Below are positions 8,236 through 16,559 of a stretch of DNA of 64,000 nucleotides, piece by piece (the stretch's first letter is position 1; every line of letters begins with the position of its first letter). The DNA is from Lewinellaceae bacterium (GTDB lineage Bacteria; Bacteroidota; Bacteroidia; Chitinophagales; Saprospiraceae), in NCBI GenBank assembly GCA_020636315.1, contig JACJYA010000014.1, positions 124,001 to 188,000 of the forward strand, given 5' to 3'. A program made the position numbers and the translations under genes. The notes under the pieces are model-generated. The model saw only the letters and a program-made list of their open reading frames with translations, ran no database searches and had not been told where the DNA came from.

Positions 8236-10035
8236 TTAAAAACAATACTCATTCGCCTCGATCAGTTTGTGGGCGATCCTGCGGCGTTCTGCCTTCACAT
8301 TTACAGGAGGATACTTGGTGAAGCGTTTCAGGCCCATGAGCAATATGCGAAGCAGGTCACCTTCAGCGAAGGAGGCCAGGGCGTCAGTACCGTTCTTGAG
8401 AATGCGGGAAGTTGCATCCGAGAGGAAAACCCTCAGCATGGCATCGTAAACCTCCTGGCCTTTATTTTTCTGGACATCGGCCAGTTTTTCCACGCGCAGT
8501 AACAGCGATTCGGCAGTAAGTACATCATTGAGCATATCGGAGACATTCATAATGACCTCCTGCTCTTCCTTGAGGTTGAGCTTGCCGTCCATCTGCATTT
8601 TGGCGGCAGCGCCGGCTACCATGAGCACTGCTTTTTTGAAATCTTTCACAGCTTTGTGCTCTTCAGCATAAGGCCCTTCCAGCGTTTCGAATGCAGGCAT
8701 CGATGCCAGTTCCTTCTGCACTTCCCAGGCCGGCCCGGTAATGTCGAGAGCACCTTTCATACCCCGGCGCAGCAACATATCGACAGAAAGCAGGCGGTTG
8801 ATCTCATTAGTGCCTTCGTAGATGCGGTTGATCCGGGCATCACGATAGGCCCGGGCGGCAGTTCCTTCCTCGGAATAGCCCATACCTCCGTGGACCTGGA
8901 CGGTCTCATCGACCACGAAATCGAGCGTTTCCGAACCGGAGACTTTGAGCAAGGCACATTCAATGGCATATTCTTCCGCAGCCTGCAGCTTGGCTTCGGC
9001 AAAACTCACTCCCTGATCGATAAGCGCCTTATTTTTCATCTGCATCAGGTGAGAAACCCGGTACATGGCGCTTTCCACAGCAAAGGTGCGGATAGCCTGT
9101 TCGGCCAGCTTGTGCTGAATGGCGCCGAAATTTGCGATGGGCTGCTTGAACTGCCGGCGCTCGTTGGCGTATTGTACGGCCGTGGTGATGCTTTGTTTGG
9201 CGCCACCGATACAAAGGACGCAAAGCTTGAATCGGCCTACATTAAGAACATTAAAGGCAATAAGATGGCCCTTACCCACCTCGCCCAGCACATTTTCTTT
9301 CGGCACCTTCACATTTTCGAAAAATACCTGCCGGGTAGAAGACCCCTTGATCCCCATTTTGTCCTCTTCGGCGCCCAGCGTCAGGCCCTCGCTGTCCCGC
9401 TCCACGATGAAGCCGGTGAATTTGTCGCCGTCAACCTGGGCGAATACGATATAGATATCGGCAAACCCTGCGTTGGAGATCCACATTTTCTGGCCGTTGA
9501 TGAGGTAGTGCGACCCATCCTTAGAGAGGTCCGCCCGCGTTTTGGCCGCCAGCGCATCGGAACCAGAGCCGGGTTCGGTAAGGCAATAGGCCGCCTTGAG
9601 CTCACCGCTGATCAGGCGCGTCAGGTACTTTTGCTTTTGCTCCTCGTTTCCATAATACAACAAAGGCAGCATGCCGATGCCGGTCTGAACAGCATAAGGA
9701 ACGGTAAAGGCGCCGGCAGGGCCGAGTACATCCAGGATCAGCGTATTGGTGTTGGTATCCAGCTCCATCCCTCCGTAGGCCTCCGGCATGTGGGGGCCCA
9801 GCAGGCCGAGTTCGGCCATTTTCTCCAGCAGGCCGGGCACCAGCCCTTCCTCCTGCTTATCTATGCGCACAACATTGGGCAGGATCTCCGTTTTTAGAAA
9901 GTCCCGCACCATATCTGCGATCATCTTCTGTTCTTCATCGATCTCTTCAGGAATAAAAGTCTCTTCGGGAGTAGCATCTTTGATCAGGAATTCACCTCCT
10001 TTTAATACGGACGGTTTGACGAGTGTATCTTGCAT
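8236..10035 (-). CDS. Acyl-CoA dehydrogenase, long form (VLCAD/ACAD9-like)
   Basis: 599 residues. FAD-dependent alpha,beta-dehydrogenation of acyl-CoA, the first step of fatty-acid beta-oxidation, in the cytoplasm. The N-terminal and middle acyl-CoA dehydrogenase domains show AYCLTEPGSGSDA and KMWISNAGFADIYIVFAQVD. The C-terminal catalytic domain contains VQVHGGMGYSEEGTAARAYRDARINRIYEGTNEI, cited here only as separate motifs: VHGGMGY and RIYEGTNEI, whose YEGT glutamate (about residue 418) is the expected catalytic base. An extra helical C-terminal domain of about 160 residues, as in VLCAD/ACAD9, explains the length above the usual 380-400. It stands alone; a partner thiolase or hydratase is not adjacent. 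Two operator-like inverted repeats lie upstream. Confidence 0.95.
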   Translation of the reverse strand: MQDTLVKPSVLKGGEFLIKDATPEETFIPEEIDEEQKMIADMVRDFLKTEILPNVVRIDKQEEGLVPGLLEKMAELGLLGPHMPEAYGGMELDTNTNTLILDVLGPAGAFTVPYAVQTGIGMLPLLYYGNEEQKQKYLTRLISGELKAAYCLTEPGSGSDALAAKTRADLSKDGSHYLINGQKMWISNAGFADIYIVFAQVDGDKFTGFIVERDSEGLTLGAEEDKMGIKGSSTRQVFFENVKVPKENVLGEVGKGHLIAFNVLNVGRFKLCVLCIGGAKQSITTAVQYANERRQFKQPIANFGAIQHKLAEQAIRTFAVESAMYRVSHLMQMKNKALIDQGVSFAEAKLQAAEEYAIECALLKVSGSETLDFVVDETVQVHGGMGYSEEGTAARAYRDARINRIYEGTNEINRLLSVDMLLRRGMKGALDITGPAWEVQKELASMPAFETLEGPYAEEHKAVKDFKKAVLMVAGAAAKMQMDGKLNLKEEQEVIMNVSDMLNDVLTAESLLLRVEKLADVQKNKGQEVYDAMLRVFLSDATSRILKNGTDALASFAEGDLLRILLMGLKRFTKYPPVNVKAERRRIAHKLIEANEYCF

Positions 10036-10070
10036 TTTCCGGGCTGTTTTATGGTATTAATTCATCAATT

Positions 10071-10147
10071 AGCGAAAATTCGCTACTAAATTATAACGTT
10101 TTTACCTTAATGTAAAGTTTAAGCCAGGAGTTTTTGCGAAAATTCGC
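10071..10147. promoter_or_regulatory. Two copies of an inverted repeat upstream of acyl-CoA dehydrogenase
   Basis: The 13-mer GCGAAAATTCGCT occurs at 10072-10084 and again at 10136-10148. Each contains GCGAA-AA-TTCGC dyad symmetry; the first extends to 6-bp arms (AGCGAA/TTCGCT). They lie 37 and 101 bp upstream of the start. Paired identical dyads suggest a dimeric repressor site. The regulator is unknown and this is inference. Confidence 0.45.
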
Positions 10148-10232
10148 TAAATTCAATAAAAAAGGGGTATATCGCCGCCTTAGGCGCTAATTTTCCACCA
10201 GCGCCCAAGTTTTATTGGGTAGCCTCATATAA

Positions 10233-10263
10233 ATTAAGCGGCAATAGAAAATTGCCGCTTAAT
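10233..10263 (-). terminator. Hairpin after the prenyltransferase gene
   Basis: Perfect 12-bp inverted repeat: ATTAAGCGGCAA at 10233-10244 and its complement at 10252-10263, with a 7-base loop. It lies 48 bp past the stop of the UbiA-type gene on the minus strand. There is no long T tract, so it is a terminator or transcript-end stem. Confidence 0.6.
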
Positions 10264-10310
10264 GTGCACAGATGAAACCTGGATCAACAATTTCAAGAGC
10301 AACTATGCCG

Positions 10311-11579
10311 TCAGGAAAGGATCAGCGCCACCACCGTCAGCAACCCCGTCAGCGCGCTGAGGGCGATGGTATTCTTATTGGACTGCACCAGTTCGCGGCT
10401 GTCATAATGCCTGCGAATGTGCCGGAAGATTGACAACCCGGCAGATACCGACAGGAAACTCACAACGGCAAGCCATACATTTAGCCCTGGCAACAGCCAA
10501 ACAATAGCCAGGTTCGCGATGAATGAAGCCAGTAAAATTCCGAGGTAAATGAAAGTGCTCTTTTCCTTCCCGAAAGTAACCACCAGGTGGTTCTTTCCGG
10601 TTGTGGCATCGGAAGCGGCATCCGGAAACTCATTGATGAGTAGGATATTGGCGGTCAGCAGGCCCACCGGCAGGCCGATGAGAAAGGCCATAGGAGTGAG
10701 TTGCTGAATCAGGACGTAAACGACCCCGGCGGTAACCAGTGGCCCGAATGCCAGGGCAATGCCCAGCTCCCCCAGCCCCTTCCGCGCCACCAGGCGCACG
10801 GGAGGTGCCGTATAGAGGTATCCGAGCGCCAGGCCGGCCAGCCCGATCAGCAGGGTGATAAACCCTGTTTCTACAGTGAGGTACAGGCCTATCAGGGTGG
10901 CTCCTGCGATCAGGGACAACCCCAGGCGCCGGGTTCCCTCCAGAGTGATCAATCCCAGCTCAACGGCCCGGCTGCCTCCGGAATACTGAAGAAAATAATC
11001 ATTGTTGGCGCTGTCGGTGCCGTCCTTTACATCGAAATAATCATTAATCACGTTGCTGCCCAGGTGCAACAGAATGACGCCAAACACAGCCAGGGTGAAA
11101 TGAAACCAGTTGAAAGCCTCCGGGCGGTTCAACAGATAATGATACACATAGGCGCCTCCGATAAATGCCGGCATGGCCACTGCCGAGATAAAGGGCAGGC
11201 GCGTGATGGCCAGAATGCGGATCAGCTTCGTACTCCACCGGATCGGCACTTCCACCTCCTCGCCTATGGCCTCCGTAACCCCGCAATAGCCAGTCTGCCC
11301 ATTGCTTTTCCCATTGGCAAAGGTCGGGGTAATGCGAATGCGGGCATTGAAAGTGGAGCCATCCCTGCGAACGAATTTGGTCTTTGTCACATGCTCCCCC
11401 TCCCGGCTGGCCTCCTCCAGCCACAACGGAACATTTTGCAGAACGATCTCTCCCGGTGAAAAAACGGAGACCCGCTCTTTGCCAATGACCTCATCCGCCC
11501 GGTATCCGAAGAGCTCTTCAGCTCCCTTGCTGAAGGTCTCGATGCGGCCTTCCATATCACAAGTGATAACGCTTTTCAT
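10311..11579 (-). CDS. PAS domain fused to UbiA-family prenyltransferase
   Basis: 422 residues from ATG 11577-11579; a TTG six codons upstream is possible. Residues 1 to about 105 are a PAS domain (ITCDMEGRIETFSKGAEELF, FGYRADEVIGKE, RRDGSTFNARI). The remainder is a UbiA superfamily membrane protein with about eight or nine hydrophobic helices. The two aspartate motifs are present: NVINDYFDVKDG near 177-188 and INEFPDAASDATTGK near 315-329. These bind Mg2+ and prenyl diphosphate in the family. The second motif and the overall form resemble MenA (DHNA octaprenyltransferase, menaquinone synthesis), but substrate cannot be assigned. A PAS sensor on a prenyltransferase is unusual; redox or ligand control of quinone or lipid synthesis is inference. 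Followed by a hairpin terminator. Confidence 0.88.
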   Translation of the reverse strand: MKSVITCDMEGRIETFSKGAEELFGYRADEVIGKERVSVFSPGEIVLQNVPLWLEEASREGEHVTKTKFVRRDGSTFNARIRITPTFANGKSNGQTGYCGVTEAIGEEVEVPIRWSTKLIRILAITRLPFISAVAMPAFIGGAYVYHYLLNRPEAFNWFHFTLAVFGVILLHLGSNVINDYFDVKDGTDSANNDYFLQYSGGSRAVELGLITLEGTRRLGLSLIAGATLIGLYLTVETGFITLLIGLAGLALGYLYTAPPVRLVARKGLGELGIALAFGPLVTAGVVYVLIQQLTPMAFLIGLPVGLLTANILLINEFPDAASDATTGKNHLVVTFGKEKSTFIYLGILLASFIANLAIVWLLPGLNVWLAVVSFLSVSAGLSIFRHIRRHYDSRELVQSNKNTIALSALTGLLTVVALILS

Positions 11580-11760
11580 AGCATTCAATTTTTTCAATAA
11601 TCATTGAAACTTAAACATCAAAAGGCGCCTTTTTGTTCTTGCTGCGGCCAGGATGGCCAAAAACGAGGCCCTGACAAAAATCACCCTTTTCCCTGCCGGT
11701 AGTCATTTCCTTTGGCAATGGATTGAAGTAGCTTTTCCCACAGGCCAAAAATCATCGGAC

Positions 11761-12666
11761 ATGCAAAACCCCGTTTATCGCACTGCGGAGGCCGAATCGA
11801 TGTTCCTGCGCCTTTACCAGGAACAACTCGACCAATGGCCGGTGCCCTTCGAACAGCACTTTGTCAGGACGGAACACGGCATCACCCACGTGCTCACCTG
11901 TGGGGAAGAAACCGCTCCTCCACTTGTCCTGCTGCATGCTGCCAGCACAGCCAATATTGTATGGAAACCCAATATCGAGCCGTTAGCAGCTCATTTCAGA
12001 GTTTACGCCATCGACATCCTGGGGGAAGTAGGGTTGAGTTTACCCTACCGCAAGAATAAGAATGCCGGCGAGCAGGAAGAATGGCTGGCGGCCGTACTGG
12101 ATGAGTTGGGAGTAGGTGACGCCTTCTTTGCCGGAGGCTCGGCCGGCGGATGCCTGGCATTAAACTTCGCCATTGACCATCCGGAGCGGGTAAAACGCCT
12201 CGTGCTGCTGGGCCCTATGGGCCTGCCTCCCACCAACCTGCTGACCATTCTGAAGATCCTCTATTTCGTGCTGTTTCCGACGGAAAAAAACATTCAGAAA
12301 CTGATCCACTGGTCGGTAGGCTACAACCCGGCCGTCCTGGAAACTTACCAACCCTGGTTTGAAGGTTTTTTCCAGGGTATAGACAGCAGCTACACTACCC
12401 GGCCGGCAAAGATCTCTAACCGCCGCCTGGCCAGGGTGGAATGCCCTACCCTACTCTTTCTCGGGCAGAAAGACGAAGTGATCGGCCCGCCACACCTGTC
12501 CGAAAACCGGGCCAGGCGAATGCCCGGGCTGGAAAGGGTGATCCTGCTGGATACAGCCCACCTGATCAATTATGAAATGCCCGCGATCGTGAATGAGGAA
12601 ATGGTTAAGTTCCTTCTGAAGAACCAGGCGGAAAAACTGGCCTCCAGAGAAGAGGCCATCCATTAA
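11761..12666 (+). CDS. Alpha/beta hydrolase
   Basis: 301 residues from ATG 11761; the frame is open 108 bp further upstream, but those codons look non-coding. Cytoplasmic alpha/beta-hydrolase fold without signal peptide: oxyanion region LVLLHAASTANIVWKP near 55-70, nucleophile elbow GGSAGG with S127, an acid in FLGQKDEVIGPP near 238, and a histidine in LLDTAHLINYE near 266. The cap lies between the elbow and the acid. The closest named group is the MhpC-like hydrolases; substrate unknown. It is followed 23 bp later by a co-directional acetyltransferase gene, so the two may be one operon. Confidence 0.88.
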   Translation: MQNPVYRTAEAESMFLRLYQEQLDQWPVPFEQHFVRTEHGITHVLTCGEETAPPLVLLHAASTANIVWKPNIEPLAAHFRVYAIDILGEVGLSLPYRKNKNAGEQEEWLAAVLDELGVGDAFFAGGSAGGCLALNFAIDHPERVKRLVLLGPMGLPPTNLLTILKILYFVLFPTEKNIQKLIHWSVGYNPAVLETYQPWFEGFFQGIDSSYTTRPAKISNRRLARVECPTLLFLGQKDEVIGPPHLSENRARRMPGLERVILLDTAHLINYEMPAIVNEEMVKFLLKNQAEKLASREEAIH

Positions 12667-12689
12667 CAAATTCGTTCAAAGGCCAGCAC

Positions 12690-13454
12690 ATGAATTCCAC
12701 TATTGAAGCCATATCCGTCACTCCCGAAAATGTCGATACTCATGGCCTGTTCTGCGTCAGGAGCAGGAAGAACCCCGGTTACACGAGCAAACTGGCCTGG
12801 TTCCTCCGGGAATATTCCAAGGGGCTGCGCCTGAAGATCCTCCGGGATCAAAATGGCCGGCAGATGGGCTTCATCGAATACACGCCGGCGGAAGAAGCCT
12901 GGCGGCCGGTAGAAGCCCCGGGCTATCTGTTTATCCATTGCATGTACATTTATAAGAAGGACGACAAAGGCAAAGGCTATGCTTCTTTTCTCATCGAAAA
13001 TTGTATTGAAGATGCAAGGAAGCAGGGAAAAGCAGGCGTGGCCGTAACCACCAGTGATGGCCCCTGGATTGCTTCCAAGGAGGTTTTCCTGAAAAACGGC
13101 TTTGAGCAGGTGGATCAGCGCGGAGGCTTTGAGCTGCTCTGCTATCCGCTGGCCAAAGGGCCGGCGCCCAGGTTGCCGGATTGGGAAGCCAAACAGGAAC
13201 AATACGACGGCTGGCAACTCCTGTTCGCCAGCCAATGCCCCTGGCACCAGAAATGCGCCGAGGAACTGCTCGGCCTGGCAATTGAGAGAGGCGTACCGTT
13301 GAAAGTCAAAGAGATAAGAACTTCGGCAGCCGCCCGCACAGGGCCTTCCGCCTTTGGCACTTTCGCTCTGGCCAAAGATGGTGAATTGCTGGAATACCAT
13401 TATATCAGTAAGACGCGGTTTAAGAATATCCTTGAAAAATCCGATACTGAATAA
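12690..13454 (+). CDS. GNAT acetyltransferase with C-terminal YoaP-like domain
   Basis: 254 residues. The N-terminal GNAT fold (about 1-150) carries an acetyl-CoA loop variant (KKDDKGKGYASFLIENCIEDA) and the segment SKEVFLKNGFEQVD. The C-terminal part (about 165-254, YDGWQLLFASQCPWHQK onward) matches the YoaP-like domain often attached to such enzymes, with a single CP motif where thioredoxin-like folds carry their cysteine. Small-molecule N-acetylation is expected; substrate unknown. It starts 23 bp after the hydrolase gene, and its end is convergent with the E2-like gene. Confidence 0.85.
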   Translation: MNSTIEAISVTPENVDTHGLFCVRSRKNPGYTSKLAWFLREYSKGLRLKILRDQNGRQMGFIEYTPAEEAWRPVEAPGYLFIHCMYIYKKDDKGKGYASFLIENCIEDARKQGKAGVAVTTSDGPWIASKEVFLKNGFEQVDQRGGFELLCYPLAKGPAPRLPDWEAKQEQYDGWQLLFASQCPWHQKCAEELLGLAIERGVPLKVKEIRTSAAARTGPSAFGTFALAKDGELLEYHYISKTRFKNILEKSDTE

Positions 13455-13530
13455 CAGCGGGCATTCCCGTTTATTATGTTCTGTCAGGCCATCCGGGAAC
13501 CACAAAGCACCTGAATGCCGAAAAGTGATA

Positions 13531-14361
13531 TCAATGATGGCCTAGCCCTGCACCCGATTCGATGTTCTCAGATAAAGTCGCAATGAATTTTGCCATCTCC
13601 ACTCCATCCACCACATCGTGGTCGAGCAGCACTGTCAGGTACAGAAATTCCCGGATCTCGATCTTATCCTCTATTACGGACGGCTTTTTCACGATGGAAC
13701 CGGCGCCAAAACCCAGCGGATGGACGCTGGTGTGGATAAACCATCCCCTGACTTCTCCAAACATACCTATAGAAGTGAAAATAATGCTGCCCATCATCTG
13801 CTGCGCCTGCCGGGGAGCAATGGCGAAATATTTCCATACCAGCAGCCGGAGCCAGCCGGGCAGGCTGAAATACAAATTGGCCCATACCGACTGCCTGCCG
13901 CTGTTCATCGCCACTTCCTCTCCCTTCAACGGCCGGGTTTTGGCATTTTCCACCTCCGCCGTGATCTGTTCCGCACTTTTCAACTGGGTTTGGCGGATGA
14001 CATAAGGCAGAGGCACCTTTTCTCCACCGTGATCCCGCTCCACCATGATCGTAATGTCGATGTCTTCAAACACCAGCCGGGTACGCTTATTTTTCAGATA
14101 AGCATGTACATTTTCAAAGGACTCTACCGTCCGGCTTATCGTTTTAACCATCCAGGCGGTAAATGAAATCTCCCTCCCTGCTTTTTTCTGCCGCCGGATC
14201 AGCTCCCTCGCCAACGTAACATCCAGCTCTATCAGCGCTTTGACATGGTGCTTTTTCAATCCAATGGCAAAAACATCCAAAGTGCCGATCCGGCTTTTGG
14301 GAAATTGCTTTACTTTAAATTTCCCCGGGGGCGGCATTTTCCTTTTTTTTGAAGTTGTCAT
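13531..14361 (-). CDS. Stand-alone 2-oxoacid dehydrogenase E2 catalytic domain
   Basis: 276 residues from ATG 14359-14361. It matches only the catalytic acyltransferase domain (2-oxoacid_dh, CAT-like fold) of E2 enzymes. The lipoyl and E1/E3-binding domains are absent, so it is about half of a normal E2. The catalytic motif is DHDVVDG near residue 246, with the expected HxxxDG histidine. Without a lipoyl arm it cannot serve as a normal dehydrogenase core; similar stand-alone proteins are annotated as acyltransferases of unknown substrate. Its start is only 28 bp from the divergent PQQ dehydrogenase gene. Confidence 0.85.
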   Translation of the reverse strand: MTTSKKRKMPPPGKFKVKQFPKSRIGTLDVFAIGLKKHHVKALIELDVTLARELIRRQKKAGREISFTAWMVKTISRTVESFENVHAYLKNKRTRLVFEDIDITIMVERDHGGEKVPLPYVIRQTQLKSAEQITAEVENAKTRPLKGEEVAMNSGRQSVWANLYFSLPGWLRLLVWKYFAIAPRQAQQMMGSIIFTSIGMFGEVRGWFIHTSVHPLGFGAGSIVKKPSVIEDKIEIREFLYLTVLLDHDVVDGVEMAKFIATLSENIESGAGLGHH

Positions 14362-14389
14362 TACCTGATTTTTGATCATAACGAAAATA

Positions 14390-16513
14390 ATGCTCCACAA
14401 ACAAATTACCTACCTTCTGCTGCTGCTTCTTTGCAGTTGCCGGCCAGATGCGCCGAAGCCTGATGTTTCTGACTGGCCCGCTTATCTCGGCGGGAAAGAT
14501 GCCAATCACTACAGCCCTCTAAACCAGGTCAACAGCCGTAATATTCATGAATTGGAACAAGTTTGGGAATATCACAGCGGGGATGCAGATGCAAAAGGCC
14601 ACTCCCAGATACAGTGCAACCCATTGGTCATTGATGGCATTCTTTACGGGACCTCACCAAAGCTCAAATTGCTGGCCCTCAACGCCGCCACAGGAAAGGA
14701 GCTCTGGCGGTTTGACCCCTACGGCGGGCAGTACGATGAGTTCGGGATGGGAGTCAACCGGGGAGTTGCTTACTGGGAAGACGGAGATGACAAACGAATC
14801 CTTTTTACGGCAAGCTCCTTCTTATACGCCATCGATGCCCTTACCGGAAAGCCGGTACCATCATTTGGAACCGACGGAAAAGTTGATCTGCACAAAGGGC
14901 TGGACAGGCCGGTGGATGATTTGTTCATCGTCAGCAACACTCCCGGTATTGTTTACCGCGATTTGCTGATACTCGGATCGCGGGTATCAGAATCTGTCGG
15001 GCCCGTGCCGGGGCATATCCGGGCTTACAATATCCGGACCGGGGAGGTTGCCTGGATCTTCCACACCATTCCTCATCCGGGAGAGTACGGATACGAAACC
15101 TGGCCGCCGGACGCCTGGAAACACAGCGGAGGAGCCAATGCCTGGAGTGGAATGAGCCTCGATGAAAAGAGAGGGATGGTTTACATTCCCACCGGCTCTG
15201 CTTCTTTTGATTTTTACGGAGGCGACCGCCACGGACAGAACCTCTTTGCCAATTGCATCCTGGCCCTCGATGCTTCTACCGGACAAAGGCTCTGGCATTT
15301 CCAAACGGTCCATCACGACCTTTGGGACCGGGACCTGCCGGCTCCTCCCAACCTGGTGACCGTCAACCAAAATGGAAAAGAACTGGAAGCCGTAGCCCAG
15401 ATCACCAAATCCGGCCACGTCTTTTTGCTGAACCGGGAAACGGGCAACCCCGTGTTTGAAGTGGAAGAACGCCCCGTTCCACCTTCTATGCTGGAAGGAG
15501 AACAAGCCTGGCCGACGCAGCCTTTCCCGGTAAAGCCGCCTCCATTTTCCCGTCAGTCCATCACCGAGGCCGATCTTCCGCAAAGGAGCCGGGAAGCCCG
15601 TGACTATGCTCACCTGATCTGGTCAAATGCGCTGAAAGGAGAGGCTTTTAGCCCTCCTGCAGAACAGGTTTCTTTCTTATTCCCCGGATTCGACGGCGGA
15701 GGGGAATGGGGAGGCGCGGCTGTAGATAAAGAAGGCATCCTTTATGTTAATTCCAGCGAAATGCCCTGGCTGGTACAAATGGAAAAGCAGCAGGGCCTGG
15801 CCGGCCATTCGATGGCGGAGCGGGGCCAGCAGATCTTCCAGAGCACCTGCATTGCCTGCCACGGGGAGGATCTAAAAGGTAATGAACTGTACGGCAACAT
15901 CCCCTCCCTCCTGGGCCTCAATGAACGGATGCAAAAGCCCCAGTTCACCGAGCTGCTCAGGAAGGGTAAAGGGCTCATGCCTTCTTTTTCCGTCCTCTCC
16001 GAAAGTGAAGTCAACGCCTTATCCGCTTTTCTTCTGAAGACCACGGAGACTTCAACGGAAGCACCCGAAGAAAATTCCTGGCCCTATCCCTACACTTTCA
16101 AGGGATACAACCGCTTCAAGGCGCCGGACGGCTACCCGGCCATTCGCCCGCCCTGGGGGCAACTGACGGCCGTTGACCTCAACAAAGGAACCATCAAATG
16201 GCAGATCCCGCTGGGGGAACACCCCGAACTGGCGAAAAAAGGCCTTTCGGCCACCGGCACCGAAAATTACGGCGGGCCACTGGTAACGGAAGGCGGCCTG
16301 ATCTTTATCGCCGCAACCATGGATGAAAAAATACGGGCGTTTGACAAACGAACAGGCAGGCAGTTGTGGGAAGCGCCTTTACCCGCCGCTGGCTTTGCAA
16401 CGCCAGCCACTTATTCCGTCGATGGCAGGCAGTATATTGTCGTTGCTGCCGGAGGCGGTAAGCTGGGCTTAAAGTCAGGGGATGCTTATGTGGCATTCGC
16501 GCTAAAGCCATAA
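14390..16513 (+). CDS. PQQ-dependent dehydrogenase with cytochrome c domain, lipoprotein
   Basis: 707 residues from ATG 14390. A short lipoprotein signal (LLLLLLCSC, Cys17 predicted as lipidated) places it in the periplasm or on a membrane. The quinoprotein beta-propeller shows W motifs (LLALNAATGKELWRFDPYGG; TVHHDLWDRDLPAPPNLV) like membrane glucose dehydrogenase. A cytochrome c module interrupts the propeller near 475-560 with heme motif C487-x-x-C490-H491 (STCIACHGEDLKG) and a distal methionine in GLMPSFSVLS. The final propeller blades follow. Electrons would pass from PQQ to heme c to the respiratory chain. No pqq synthesis genes are in the window. The substrate, sugar or alcohol, is not determinable. 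It ends at a strong bidirectional terminator. Confidence 0.92.
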   Translation: MLHKQITYLLLLLLCSCRPDAPKPDVSDWPAYLGGKDANHYSPLNQVNSRNIHELEQVWEYHSGDADAKGHSQIQCNPLVIDGILYGTSPKLKLLALNAATGKELWRFDPYGGQYDEFGMGVNRGVAYWEDGDDKRILFTASSFLYAIDALTGKPVPSFGTDGKVDLHKGLDRPVDDLFIVSNTPGIVYRDLLILGSRVSESVGPVPGHIRAYNIRTGEVAWIFHTIPHPGEYGYETWPPDAWKHSGGANAWSGMSLDEKRGMVYIPTGSASFDFYGGDRHGQNLFANCILALDASTGQRLWHFQTVHHDLWDRDLPAPPNLVTVNQNGKELEAVAQITKSGHVFLLNRETGNPVFEVEERPVPPSMLEGEQAWPTQPFPVKPPPFSRQSITEADLPQRSREARDYAHLIWSNALKGEAFSPPAEQVSFLFPGFDGGGEWGGAAVDKEGILYVNSSEMPWLVQMEKQQGLAGHSMAERGQQIFQSTCIACHGEDLKGNELYGNIPSLLGLNERMQKPQFTELLRKGKGLMPSFSVLSESEVNALSAFLLKTTETSTEAPEENSWPYPYTFKGYNRFKAPDGYPAIRPPWGQLTAVDLNKGTIKWQIPLGEHPELAKKGLSATGTENYGGPLVTEGGLIFIAATMDEKIRAFDKRTGRQLWEAPLPAAGFATPATYSVDGRQYIVVAAGGGKLGLKSGDAYVAFALKP

Positions 16514-16526
16514 TTTTCTGAACCGG

Positions 16527-16559
16527 AAACCTTTGAGGTTTTGGAAACCTCAAAGGTTT
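16527..16559. terminator. Bidirectional terminator between convergent genes
   Basis: Perfect 15-bp inverted repeat, AAACCTTTGAGGTTT at 16527-16541 and its complement at 16545-16559, with a 3-base loop and a T run on each side. It sits directly between the stop codons of the PQQ dehydrogenase (+) and the amidohydrolase (-). Confidence 0.9.

Noticed and set aside
8656..9897. 413-codon plus-strand open frame opposite the acyl-CoA dehydrogenase
   Set aside because: The minus strand encodes a textbook acyl-CoA dehydrogenase over the same bases; the plus-strand translation has no recognisable domain and is a codon-usage shadow.
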